Below, in pieces: positions 19,330-30,898 of a stretch of DNA of 35,394 nt. The position numbers and the translations under genes were made by a program. The DNA is from Thermomucor indicae-seudaticae. Its lineage: Eukaryota; Mucoromycota; Mucoromycetes; Mucorales; Lichtheimiaceae. A model generated the notes under the pieces. That model did not search any database and had not been told where the DNA came from. It saw only the letters and a program-made list of their open reading frames with translations. The stretch is taken from positions 1 to 35,394 of the forward strand of contig JSYX01000364.1 in NCBI GenBank assembly GCA_000787465.1. The letters are read 5' to 3'. The first letter of the stretch is position 1. Each line of letters starts with the position of its first letter.

Positions 19330-21365
19330 TTAGTTTACAGGCAACTGATAGCTTGCCTCTCGTCTTTGACATACCGCGAATCTGTCAGGCATCACGATGG
19401 GTGCAATTAATGACCAACCGTAGAAGAGATGGCACAACCACCCAGAAACGATCTTGACCCAAACTGCAGTATAGCTTTGTCCGATCCGCACGAAATCACC
19501 ATCCTCAGGGTTTTCCGTCTGACTACCGTTCTCCATTGAAATAGTGTTCCTGGATTTTGCATATAAGCATAGGTATACCAATACCAAACGAACATATCTT
19601 TTACAAGGATTAAAAAGCTTACCAGTTGGTCAAAACCATCGCAACATACATGGCTGCAATGGCAAAGACGAAATGGAAGAATGAGTAGTTGTAGACAGAA
19701 CCATAACGTTCATCATCCTTATCGTCAATGTCTCCCATATCGTCTTCATCATCACTGTCCAACGCAGAACGTGGCAACGCCCTTTTCCAAAAAGCGAAAA
19801 TAGACATGTTGGAAATGCCGGGAATATACGGACGCATTTTATGGCTTACCCGCTCTCAACTGCTGCTAACAAGTGCTGACGAGCCGAGTATTGTGTTGAT
19901 ATCTTCTGCGCACCCGCTTCTATTTGATTCATGGTAAGAGGAACAGCGCCATCTCTATCTAAAGGTTCATAATGACGATGACCTTGCCGAGACTTGTTAA
20001 TGAATGCGCTATCCTGGGTTGCCGCACGGCTTGTGGAGTAAGCAACTGCTAAAAATGTGAATATTGCACCAAGAACAATGGATGTTGTCTGCGGTCCTTG
20101 TGAACGACGTAACGGATTGCACTGTTTGTCGTTTGGTTCATTTGCAACTGCTGACAGGACGACATAGGTGCAGTAGATAACCACAATCGAAGCCTGTGAT
20201 AAGCCGGAACGAGGATTGGCTGCTTGCACGGAAGGTGAAATACAAAGTAAAGTAACCAAAATGCAGAGGATCAGATTCAGGGTCACGAAGAATTGGTTGA
20301 GGGAGCATCCGTTGGTTGCAAAGTAGCCGTACATGATACCGGTTAGCGTGATAGATCCTGCAAACATTAGTAACGTTCCTCCTACGAGAAGAAACGCGTT
20401 ATTATAAGCTTCTTGCATTTGTCTGCATCATTCTGTTTCTTTTTTACCAATCAAGATGTATTTCCACTTGTTGGATTCACTCTCCTCATAATTTTCCAAA
20501 CATTTTTCCGTCCAACTGTGTGCAAAATCCACTAATAGTACGAGACCGAAGAGGATGAAAATGGCTGCTCCAATCAAGGCGAAGTAGTTGCCCCACACCA
20601 TAAAGAACCCGTTCGGTATAAAGAAAGAAGCAATCAGAAGAGCTATCCAGCAAAGAACCTTGGGGCCCCACCATCTGCAAATAACAACATTTCAATATTA
20701 TTTAAGCGAAAAAAGATGGTTTGCTCTTTACATACCCATTTTGGATGGCTGCTCGCTTTTGCCGGCTGTCTCTAACACCCAAAAGAAGGACGCCAAGTGC
20801 TGCATGGAACAGGACTAATGCAAAGCATACTCTATGTACCTGTGTTGGTATCATTGTTAGTGGCGAATCGAAAAAGCTCCTTGACTCTTACGCATACCGC
20901 GATGATTCCATAGCAAGAACCTTCAGAACACTCCAGTTTAAGATAGTCAAGTGTTAAATGCTGTATTTGCTTGATGGCCCAGTTTGATAGCATAAGCCAA
21001 GCGAGCTATCCGGAAAATAACAGCGTTCAGTGCTTTCATGCCAAGACCATGGACCCTAAGCCTTGGAAAACTTGCAATTGAGTTTAACAGGAATATGATC
21101 TACGGATGAGTTAGAGTCTACAGCCAAGGAGAAAGTTGTTTCAGTACTTACAGCATAGCCGATTCTCGTCGCAATGGAGTTGTTACAGTTGCAGCTGGTT
21201 TCGCCAAGAACAGAGTTCGTCAACGCCAGACTCTCCTCTCGCACAAAATTCAATAACACACCTTTTGCAGAACAATGAACATGCTGCAGCAGAGAAGCAG
21301 CCGGCTATCCATGTTCCAACTGATCCCAGTGCCGGTAATGCAATGCAGCTTAAAGCAGCTCCCAT
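19330..21365 (-). CDS. TMS1: Serine incorporator (TMS1/SERINC family)
   Basis: Polytopic membrane protein of about 506 aa, from nine exons: 21365-21262, 21194-21152, 21099-21076, 21005-20898, 20839-20736, 20674-20448, 20381-19850, 19781-19623 and 19549-19330. It starts MGAALSCIALPALGSVG, then a Cys-rich segment, SNWAIKQIQHLTLDYLKLEC, AVHRVCFALVLFHAALG, SRQKRAAIQNGWWGPK, IPNGFFMVWGNYFALIGAAI, HSWTEKCLENYEES, YNYSFFHFVFAIAAMYVAMV, and ends WSLIAPIVMPDRF plus a short tail. Exon 3 is only 24 nt, and its intron uses a GC donor (ATT|GCAAGT at 21075), needed to read FLLNSILAWLMLSNW. The last codons are uncertain: a GTATGT donor after PDRFA (about 19369) with an acceptor near 19302 would replace the tail by DYY. 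SERINCs are lipid scramblases or serine-lipid factors; the role here is inferred. Confidence 0.93.
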
Positions 21366-23353
21366 TTCGAAAAGAGAAACGAAATGGTTCTATTCTCCGA
21401 ATTTCCCGTGTCTTATGCATGTCGCAGACACGGGACTATACTGGTTTTCATATGCTAAATGTTTGCACTGCTGGTAGATGATCTTTTGCGTCAATTGGGA
21501 AACGCCGTTTACGCTCTAGATAGATCATATAAGCGTATATGAATTAAAGAATTTGCTTAGCAACATTTTATTTTGCACACTTCTCGCGCAAACGCAAGCG
21601 CACCAGACGCAAAAGATAACCCCGGCAGCATCAATGTAGAGAAATGGTGAGCTTCTAGTTATTCTGTCACTGCATTAACTCTTACCAATCCTATTAAGGA
21701 AAGACTTAGTACCCTGATTCGTTGGAATCTTGTATTACACTTACAAGAGCACTCGTCAGGAGTGAGTGCTATATCGTAATATACCTGTCCCATTGAGAGG
21801 AGCCGCCACAGCACCTGAACCTGTTGGAAGCATTTTATCAGCATCGCTATTGAATATAAATATACCTTTACCGGTGTGTGGGGTAGTGATTTTATTCAAC
21901 TTCTGATGAATCTCTGAATTTTGAGAAAGGGTGCAATGTCTTACCAGTGAGCAAGAAGCTAGCACCTGCCGAGCAACTCGGGTCCCAAAGGAACACCGTG
22001 GAAGATGTCGCATGAATCCAGCTTCTTTTATGTAACTCTCTTCTAGCGGCGTAATTATGATCTCATGCTTGAGACCTTTTATCTTTATCAATACATCATT
22101 CTTAATGATATGCACAAAAAGAAGGAAACCGACAAGAACTGCTGAGCTGAAGATGAGTGTAGGTTTTTGGACGGACCTATACTGAATATTGTTCATACTT
22201 GGTACGAACATCCCCCAGCAAAAGGCCAAATGGAAAATGGATTCGGTGCAAAACGGCCTTCGCCAGCAGCGCCAAAAGATTTTTCGTTAAGCGCAAATCA
22301 GACGGAAAAATACAGTGATCTCTCGAAAAGCATATCAAACACCTATCGCATCCGAAGCTAATTCTCGATGAAGTAGGGATTAGTGGTAATATGCTCGGCA
22401 ACTCGTCGTGGATGGTCTGAATTTTCTGGTAATCTGTTCTATGAAATTTATCTTGCCGGTCTACCAGCAATGGCTTGGCCAATGCAGATCCTTAGTCTAT
22501 AGCTGATCCTCGTCGCACGGGATTGCATAAAGCGCCGTATAGTCTTGTTTTTTTCTCGATATATCCTCGTTGATAGAGTCCTGACTTACCAGACCTCTAG
22601 CAGCTGCCAAATGCTCGCTTATGCTATCTGATTGCTTTGCACAATAGCCTTCTCGTATTTCTAGTCAGCACGATTTTCCGGTTTGCAAGCATCAGCTTCA
22701 AAAGCAAGCTTGCAGAGCGTATGCAGTTTGTAGTTTCATCTAGAGGGCATCGAGGTATGTTTCTATAACATGCTTTATCATTTCAAAGACAACACATTCA
22801 TAGAAAGGTTTATATACGACAATAACTCGAGCATATGTTCTTATCGACGAATATCCAACGGCCCCTTGGAGCGACGGTAGAACTTACAGATCCTTTACAG
22901 ATCAATAAAGTCAGCCGTCAAGACTGGGGATAAGATAAGCTACAGCAATTTCGCTCAAAGCGTTTTGTACCATCTTAAACTGAGCAGTTCTCAATGAATT
23001 TTGTCCAATGACATGGACCCTGTGCACCTGTCATGAAGCTTTGCTTACCATATCTGGCTTCTCACTTCGTTACACAAGCGTCTTCCGATGCTTCCTTTTT
23101 TTTTTCAAACATACCAAAGAATGGTGATCTAAGCAGTTTCTGCCCTACGAACGCAAGAATTCAAATGTAGTTGACGATCTTAGTATGCTATCCATCGTGA
23201 TTTCGTAGTTATAGCTATGATAACATGGGACGGCAACCACTCAAAATGCAGACATCCAGCGGGGTGGCGACCGCTATGACCCATCGAATCATTGGCACCC
23301 CGCCAAGCAACCCTTTTCTGCCCGCGCAACAAGCGATCATAACAACAGTCGCA
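21366..23353. other. 2-kb interval with unresolved coding-like stretches
   Basis: Between divergent SERINC (-) and methionine synthase (+). On the minus strand, 22229-21756 is open and encodes one TM helix (PTLIFSSAVLVGFLLFVHII), and 22482-22177 is open, starting MAKPLLVDRQDKFHRTDYQK. On the plus strand, about 22610-22754 is open and encodes a hydrophobic stretch (LCYLIALHNSLLVFLVSTIF), followed by a GTATGT donor. I could not assemble or identify a gene. No known repeat was recognised. Confidence 0.35.
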
Positions 23354-26300
23354 ATGGTCTGCACTGGTGATAACATAGGTTGGCATGTATACCGGTTCTC
23401 GAAGAGACTTTGTTCAACTTCTAAACTTCTATGGTTCCTGCTTTCAGACGTCTTTGCGTACCTGGAGAAGACACTGTCCGAACGGATCATGTTTTTGGAC
23501 GGTGCCATGGGTACCATGGTGCAGCGTCTAAAACTTGAAGAGGCCGATTTTCGAGGTCGGTCCATCGCTTGCTGACATTCTGTGGAAGTAACTTACAATT
23601 GTTTCTGCAGGCGAAGAGTTCAAGGACCACCCTAATGATTTACGTGGCAATAATGATCTCCTGACCCTGACCAAGCCGGAAGCCATTTATAACATTCACA
23701 AAATGTACCTGGAGGCCGGATCGGATATGGTGGAAACGAATACATTCAGCTCCACTTCGATTGCTCAAGCAGACTATGCTATGGAAGCCTATGTCTACCG
23801 GTTGAACAAGGAAGGCGCCGCGCTTGCCAAACGTGCTTGTCAGGACGTCTATAGAGCAACAGGCATACCCCGCTTTGTCTGCGGTGCAATTGGTCCAACC
23901 AACCGAACAGCCTCGATTTCGCCCTCCGTGGAGAATCCTGCGTATCGCAACGTCACCTTTGATGAACTGGTTACGGCGTATGCGGAACAAGTTCGCGGTC
24001 TTTTGGATGGTGGTGCGGATATTCTCTTGGTCGAGACGATTTTCGATACCCTGAATGCCAAGGCTGCTGTGTTTGCTATTGACCAGGTTCTGGAAGAGGA
24101 CAAGTAAGGCTTCCGTTATGTCGATGGTAATCCTTCCGGTCCACTTTTCTTAAAAGACGGATAGGCGACCCAAAGTACCCGTGTTCATCTCAGGTACCAT
24201 CGTGGATCAAAGTGGTCGTACATTATCTGGTCAGACTGGCGAAGCATTTGTCACTTCATTAAAACACGCTGAGCCCATGGCTTTTGGTCTCAACTGTGCC
24301 CTGGGCGCTGCTCAAATGAAACCATTCATCCAAAACATCAGTCGCTTCACCGACGCTCATATCATCTGTTATCCGAACGCCGTATGTCCGAATAAGTTAT
24401 GGCTCCAGCTCGCCCACAGAAGACTCATACTTTGTTGCTAGGGTCTGCCCAATGCTATGGGTGAGTATGACGAGAGTCCAGAAGCGATGGCGAAAAACGT
24501 AGAACCGTTTGCTCAAGAAGGTCTTGTTACGATCGTCGGTGGCTGCTGTGGTACAACACCTGATCACATCAAGGTAAAGAATTAGTGAAGGCTCTTGCGT
24601 ATACAAGGCAAAAGATAGTGACGGATATCCATATTTCTGCTATGTAGGCTATTGCTGAAGTATGCCGGAAATACTCTCCTCGTCCGAAACCGCCCAAAAA
24701 CTCGGATATCATGTTGCTTTCTGGTCTTGAAGTCCTTAAAGTAAACGAAACGACTGGATTCGTCAATGTCGGCGAACGTTGCAACGTGGCTGGTTCCCGT
24801 AAGTTCTGCAGACACATCCTGAAAGGAGAATACGAAGAAGCTCTGGCTATCGCGCGAGCTCAGGTCGAAAATGGTGCGCAGGTGGTGGATGTCAATTTTG
24901 ACGAAGGTCTGTTGGACGGACATGCAGCCATGACTCGGTTCCTGAACTTGCTTGCTTCGGACCCTGATTGTGCGCGGGTTCCACTTATGGTGGACTCTTC
25001 AAAGTTCAGTGTGATTGAAGCCGGTCTAAAATGCGCGCAAGGAAAATGTATTGTGAACTCTATCTCTCTTAAAGAAGGTGAAGAGGATTTCATCCGAAAG
25101 GCGAAAATTATCAAGCGATTCGGTGCTGCTGTTGTTGTTATGGCCGTGAGTATAAAATGGAATTGCAGAAGAGTGTAGTATGCAAGTGGCTAAACTGCGA
25201 TGTCTTAGTTTGATGAAACCGGCCAAGCTGTCGACAAAGATCGCAAGGTCGAGATTTGTACTCGTTCATACCGTATTTTGGTAGACAAAGTTGGGTAAGT
25301 CAGCTAATGGCTGTGTTTTGTCACTCTTGATAACTGACTACCGTGCATAACAGGTTCAATCCATACGATATTATTTTTGATCCCAACATTTTGACTATCG
25401 CTACCGGCATGGGTAAGTTATGTCTGACGATTTTGTAACTAGATGTGAGCTGACGGATGGTTGGCAGAGGAGCATAATAACTACGCTGTGGAATTCATTG
25501 AGGCCTGCCGAGAGATCAAGCGTACACTACCAGGGGCAAAAATCAGCGGTGGTGTTTCCAACTTGTCCTTCGCGTTCCGTGGTATGGACAAAGTTCGTGA
25601 AGCGATGCATTCAGTCTTTTTGTTCCATGCTGTGAAAGCTGGAATGGACATGGGTATTGTCAATGCTGGTTTCTTGACGGTGTACGATGATATCCCCAAG
25701 GATTTGCTGGAGCTCTGTGAGAACGCAGTGTGGAATCGAGATCCTGATGTCACTGAAAAACTATTGGAATACGCCAAAGCGCATTCAAAGGATGTCAAGA
25801 AGGATGAAGATCAAGAAGAATGGCGAAGTTGGCCGGTAACAGAGCGTATCTCGCACGCTCTAGTTAAGGGCATCATGAAGTATATCATTGAGGATACCGA
25901 AGAAGCGCGTCAGGACAAAGAAAAGTACCCTCGTGCACTCAATGTCATCGAAGGACCTTTAATGGATGGTATGAACGTCGTTGGTGACTTGTTTGGCAAA
26001 GGCAAAATGTTCTTGCCCCAAGTCATTCGATCAGCACGGTAAGGACAAAGCTCATGTTGAATGTGTTCGTGGTCTTTCAACTTCTGGTGTAGTGTCATGA
26101 AAAAGGCGGTGGCCCACTTGGTTGAGTATATCAAGATTGAAAAAGAAGAAGATATGGCCAAGTCTGGCGCGACAGAAGTAAAAGGAAATGGCACCATCGT
26201 TATGGCTACTGTCAAAGGCGACGTGCACGATATCGGCAAGAACATTTGCGGTGTCGTCCTGGGATGCAACAACTACAAGGTCATTGATTTAGGTGTCATG

Positions 26301-27656
26301 GTGCCCTGCGATGTGATTATCAAGACCGCTATCGAAGAGAAAGCGGATATCATTGGTCTGTCCGGTTTGATTACACCGTCCCTGGATGAAATGGTCATTG
26401 TGGCCAAAGAATGCCAAAAAGCAGGACTCAAAATTCCAATCTTAATCGGTGGTGCGACTACTAGCAAGATGCACACTGCTGTAAAGATAGCTCCTCAGTA
26501 CGATCAACCGGTGATCCATGTCCTTGATGCATCCAGAAGTGTCCCGGTCGCCGCGGCATTGTTAGATGAGAACCAACGCGAAGATTTTATCGCGGATATT
26601 CGAGAAGAATATGAAGAATTACGCGAGGAATATTATGAGGGTTTGGAGGACAAGCGTCTACTGTCGCTCGAGGCTGCTCGCGAGAAGAAGTTGAGGATCG
26701 ATTGGTCTCTGAAGCCTCCTACAGCTAAACCAAAGTTCTTGGGAACCAATGTGTACCAAGATTTCCCGCTTGAAAAGCTCCTTGGTCACATTGACTGGAA
26801 TCCGTTCTTCCAAGTCTTCCAACTTCGTGGTCGGTACCCCAACCGAGGTTATCCCAAAATCTTTGACGATGAAACTGTGGGCGCTGAGGCAAAGCGGGTG
26901 TTTGACGATGCCCAACGGATGTTAAAGGAAATCATTTCCAAAAAGTTACTCAGCGCCACGGGTATTGTTGGCTTCTATGCTGCTAACAGTGTCGGCGACG
27001 ATATCGAGATTTACACGGACGAATCACGTGAAGAAGTCCAGGCAGTGTTTTACGGTCTTCGACAACAGTCTGAAAAAGAAACAGATGAACCCTATTACTG
27101 TTTATCTGATTTCGTCGCGCCAAAGGAAACCGGTATGGCCGACTACGTAGGCATGTTCGCTGTCAGCACTGGTTTTGGATGTGACGAAATGGTCGAAAAG
27201 TACGAAAAAGAGGGGGATGACTACTCAAGCATCATGGCCAAAGCTCTGGCCGATCGTCTGGCGGAAGCGTTTGCTGAACTGCTTCACGAGGAAGTACGAA
27301 AGAACGAGTGGGGTTATGCTTCCGAAGAGAACATGTCGGCAGCAGATATGTTTGCTGTGCGCTATCAAGGCATTCGACCCGCACCAGGTTATCCTTCACA
27401 GCCGGATCACACTGAAAAGTTGACCATGTGGAAACTTGGAGATATCGCAGAAAAGACCGGCATTACACTGACCGACTCTTTGGCCATGAATCCTGCTGCC
27501 AGTGTGAGCGGTTTATACTTTGCGCACGAGGAAAGCAAGTACTTTGCCGTGGGCAAGATTGATAAAGACCAAGTCCAAGATTATGCTGCAAGAAAGAAGA
27601 TGGATGTGGCCGAGGTCGAAAAGTGGCTGGGAACCATTTTGGCTTACGACGCTTAG
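23354..27656 (+). CDS. metH: Cobalamin-dependent methionine synthase (MetH/MTR)
   Basis: Transfers methyl from 5-methyl-tetrahydrofolate to homocysteine via methylcobalamin. Ten exons: 23354-23366, 23448-23555, 23611-24103, 24165-24381, 24442-24573, 24648-25145, 25209-25294, 25354-25412, 25468-26038 and 26093-27656, giving 1246 aa (human 1265). All four modules are complete. The homocysteine domain has zinc ligands Cys249 (GLNCALGA) and Cys312/313 (VGGCCGTTP). The pterin domain has [16 protein letters not shown] and [14 protein letters not shown]. The B12 domain has GDVHDIGKN with cobalt-ligand His771. The reactivation domain has [15 protein letters not shown]. The first exon is short and its start uncertain; an in-frame Met at 23225 would add 43 residues. 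No nearby B12 genes were seen. Confidence 0.97.
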
Positions 27657-27716
27657 AGAAAAATTACACTGTAGTACTATGGTAGTTTTTGTCCTTTGTA
27701 TTCCCTATTGATAATC

Positions 27717-28203
27717 ATGTCAGTTTCTGATGAGACTACTAATAATCCTATAATAAACAAGCAAGCTGCTTGTATAATCAATGACACCCATACTGAGATT
27801 CTCGTAACGGGATTTTCGGACAAGATCTTCGTTGTCATTACGCAATATGGCAAGATCGGAAGCCTAGTGAGTGCCTGATCTGCGTGACAAGAGGTACGGA
27901 CACGCGTTCTTAACCGTCATGAAATAGATCCACACGACTGTTGATGTTCCTCCTCATCTTGCAAGCAATCCGTCCGCAGTACCTACGACATCACACTTTT
28001 TGTTTGGTGAATCAACAGGACCTCAGAGCGAATTATACATGCTTTACGCGACATCCATTGCGCAAGCCATCATTGCCATGAACCCACGTGAAAAGAGACC
28101 TGTATTGCTTGGAATTGCTTTAAAACCGTTGGATGATGTGACAGAACGGCGAAAAGTATTTGACAAAGTAATGGATAAAGTCATGGAATGCTCAGTGTGG
28201 TGA
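27717..28203 (+). CDS. PSMG3: Proteasome assembly chaperone 3 (PSMG3/PAC3)
   Basis: Helps assemble the 20S alpha ring together with its partner PAC4. Two exons, 27717-27866 and 27928-28203 (61-nt GT-AG intron), giving 141 aa, close to the family size (about 122). The core pattern fits: CIINDTHTEILVTGFSDKIF, VVITQYGKIGSLI, a Ser/Thr/Pro linker, then HFLFGESTGPQSELYMLYAT, RPVLLGIALKP, and the final RKVFDKVMDKVMECSVW (human ends RVCQVW). The gene starts only 60 bp after the MetH stop and ends 14 bp from the stop of the convergent SPB4 gene, so its 3' UTR must overlap SPB4. Confidence 0.85.
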
Positions 28204-28217
28204 TGATCTATCTACTC

Positions 28218-30547
28218 TCATCTTATATTATCATTATCACTCTCTTCAGCAAGATCGCCCATGAACATTTTGTCAAATTCTTCCTCTTTGATTTTGCCCT
28301 TCTTTAACTTCTTGGCCATTCGTTCTTCGGCTGCCAATTCATCCCAATCATCGTTATCGTCTTCTTCTTCCTTCTCCTCCTTGTCCTTTTTCCGTTTATT
28401 CTGTAGATACTCTCTCTTCCGCTCACGCTTTGTCCGCCGTTCAGCTTTCCTGGCTTTAGCCTCCTTTTGGGCCGACCATGCTTCAGATCTATATAGCAAT
28501 ACAAGGCGTCAGCGAAACATTTTTGGCTTGCCCCCAAACCCTTTGCCTTATAAGCTTACTTTTTCCGTTTGGCGTTTCTGGCCACTGGTGCTGGCTTGTC
28601 CTTTTGCTCCTGTAACTCGCGTTGTCGCTTTGCTTCTCTATTTTTGTCCAGGTATCTGTAATTGTCCCACTTCAACAGCCATGTTAGCACAACCAAGATC
28701 CCAATACTCCAGCTACGGGTCTAAACGACGTACATCCATCTCTTCTGGCTCAAACGTAATCACTTTGCTCTCTTTCAGCTCTGGCATTTTCGGAAGCTTT
28801 TCCAGCGAAATTAGTATCGGCTTTGGTACCATAGGATACGACATCTTCGTTTACCTTGAGTATACCAAAGGCAGTTGCCACAAGACCCAGATCCATGTCC
28901 TTTAACCGGAATATGTAACTGGCATCGTGCTTCGAATAGGACCGCACCCATGATACAAAAGCTTTTGTGCCTCGATCGTGCAAATCACGATCCTTTTTCA
29001 CAATCTCCCGCAGCGAACGAGTAAACTCTGTGACGGAAGGATCCTCCACTGCCTCCGATATCACTTTTTCTTCTCCATCCTCGACAATCTGCTTGGAATT
29101 ATCTCGGAGCTCACCATTGGGCAGCCGGTACGGAGTCCGCGTCATGGGAATCTTGCGTAGCTTAAGGAAATCTACATAGACCTCTTCACGTCCACGGCAC
29201 AGCAACACCGTCGAGCGTCCTTGTCGACCTGCTCGCGCTGCTCGTCCAGCTCGATGAGAGAATGCCTTTGGGTCCTGCGGTGGATCGTATTGAATGACAT
29301 AGTCGACGTCTGGTATATCAAGGCCGCGTGAAGCCACATCGGTGCAGAACAGGACAGCCGGGACTGCTGCAGGCAGTTGTGTGAATGAATTATAAGTCGC
29401 TGTTCGTCGCTTAAGATCCATTTTTCCATGTAATGAATAGACAGAGAAACCTTTCAACGGCTCCTGAAGTAGTTTGTAATAATAATCCACACAGGCGCAC
29501 GTAGCATAATACACAATGAACTTGCGTGCACCTTCGGGTGCTTCAAGTTCATTCTGAAGCAGACGAACCAGCTGCGCCAGCTTTTGCTCTGGTTCACACA
29601 CAAGATAGTCAATATGCAAGGTGGACGGCGTCCGTTGTTGGTTATTGACCAGATCCTGCACTTTGACCACAATACGCACAGGGTTTCGAAGACCAGCTCG
29701 TACCAGTTCCGAGATCGCATCGGTCATGGTGGCAGAAAAAAGACCCGTGCGACGCTGCTTGGGCAACTGGGCAATGATGCTGCTGATCTGCTGTGAGAAG
29801 CCCATGTCCAAAAGCCGATCCGCTTCGTCCATCACGAGCACCTCTAGTTCCTTGGTTTGGATCAATTTGCCTAACCGCAACAGCTCCTCCAGTCGACCCG
29901 GTGTGCCAACCAAGATCCGCGGTCGTGTCTGTTGAAATGTCTCGCGATCTTCGTTCACCGTGGTAGAGCCGCCGATAAAAAGACCAACAGAAAGCTGATC
30001 ATGTCGCGGGTGGTCTCGCACAAAAGTCTGAAAGACTGAGTATACCTGTTGGGCAAGCTCTCTTTTTTTCCACACCAACATCGTTATTAAACCTGATGCT
30101 GTTTTGGCAAGAATGCTCCCCACTTGAAACTTTACCGAGTTGGTGTAATCACAATGGCACCTATCTCGTTCTTTTTCAGGGGCTCCTCTCGACGCAGTAG
30201 CTTCTCGATAATTGGAATAACGAAGGCTAGAGTTTTACCAGAACCGGTGACAGCCTGTCCTTTTTCGTTTTTCGTTCAATCAAAGGCCGTGGGGTTAATG
30301 AAACTCACTGAATGAGTTACCTCAACAACAACGTCTTTGTTCTTAATAAAGAGTGGTATAGCGCCTGCCTGGACAGGTGTCATGGTTTCGAAACCCAATG
30401 TCGCAATAGTGTCCAAGCTATATAGCCATATGGAGTCAGTTCACGTCGATTAAAGCACATCTTCAAAAGCAGCCAAGGTTACATTTCTGGGCTCAAGGGA
30501 GTCTCTAGTGTGCTCCAAGCACCAGCAGCATTGGGAGCACTACTCAT
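28218..30547 (-). CDS. SPB4: DEAD-box RNA helicase SPB4/DDX55
   Basis: ATP-dependent helicase for 60S ribosomal subunit maturation in the nucleolus. Seven exons: 30547-30483, 30417-30321, 30254-30136, 30061-28855, 28796-28734, 28669-28560 and 28488-28218, giving 643 aa (yeast Spb4 is 606). Helicase motifs in order: Q motif ([15 protein letters not shown]), I (AVTGSGKT), Ia (PTRELAQQ), Ib (TPGRLEE), II (VMDEADRLL), III (FSATM), V ([15 protein letters not shown]), VI ([10 protein letters not shown]). The SPB4-type C-terminus has [20 protein letters not shown] and [19 protein letters not shown], then a Lys/Glu-rich coiled tail and [18 protein letters not shown]. Exon 6 needs the acceptor GTTGAAG (28671-28670); the later TTACAG gives a stop. 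Confidence 0.96.
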
Positions 30548-30898
30548 GTTCAACAATCAGTAACTGAAGCGATCATGCTCCTTCAGGTTTCACTTTTCTC
30601 TTTTAATGATTACCAAGCCACTCCGTAGAAAGCGGCGCATGAATCGCATGAATGTGGCACGATATGCTTACAGTAAGCAAACAGCTGGTTTAGAATAAGC
30701 TTTACGGTCGTGTTTTGCATTTAGGAACTCATATGCTATATCAATACACTTTTTATGGCCTAGTAATCCATGTGTGAATTGACTACCAAAACGTAGTCAG
30801 CATCGGATATGTCACCGCCAAGCGAACTCGGACATTTGAATGGATTATGAGTGTGTATAAACAGCATCCTACGTTTTATTACATTACATGATTTTTAT
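30548..30898. other. Intergenic upstream of SPB4
   Basis: A gap between two minus-strand genes. It contains the SPB4 promoter and the 3' end of the coiled-coil protein gene, whose stop overlaps an AATAAA on the minus strand (30899-30894). No other element was recognised. Confidence 0.45.

Noticed and set aside
26061..26092. Start of a separate 531-codon gene at 26061
   Set aside because: The frame upstream of 26093 is intron; the sequence continues the MetH protein through a normal splice (IRSAR to VMKKAV).
28261..28905. 214-codon plus-strand frame rich in Ser and Phe
   Set aside because: Antisense to the Lys/Glu-rich tail exons of SPB4; composition is explained by the complementary codons.
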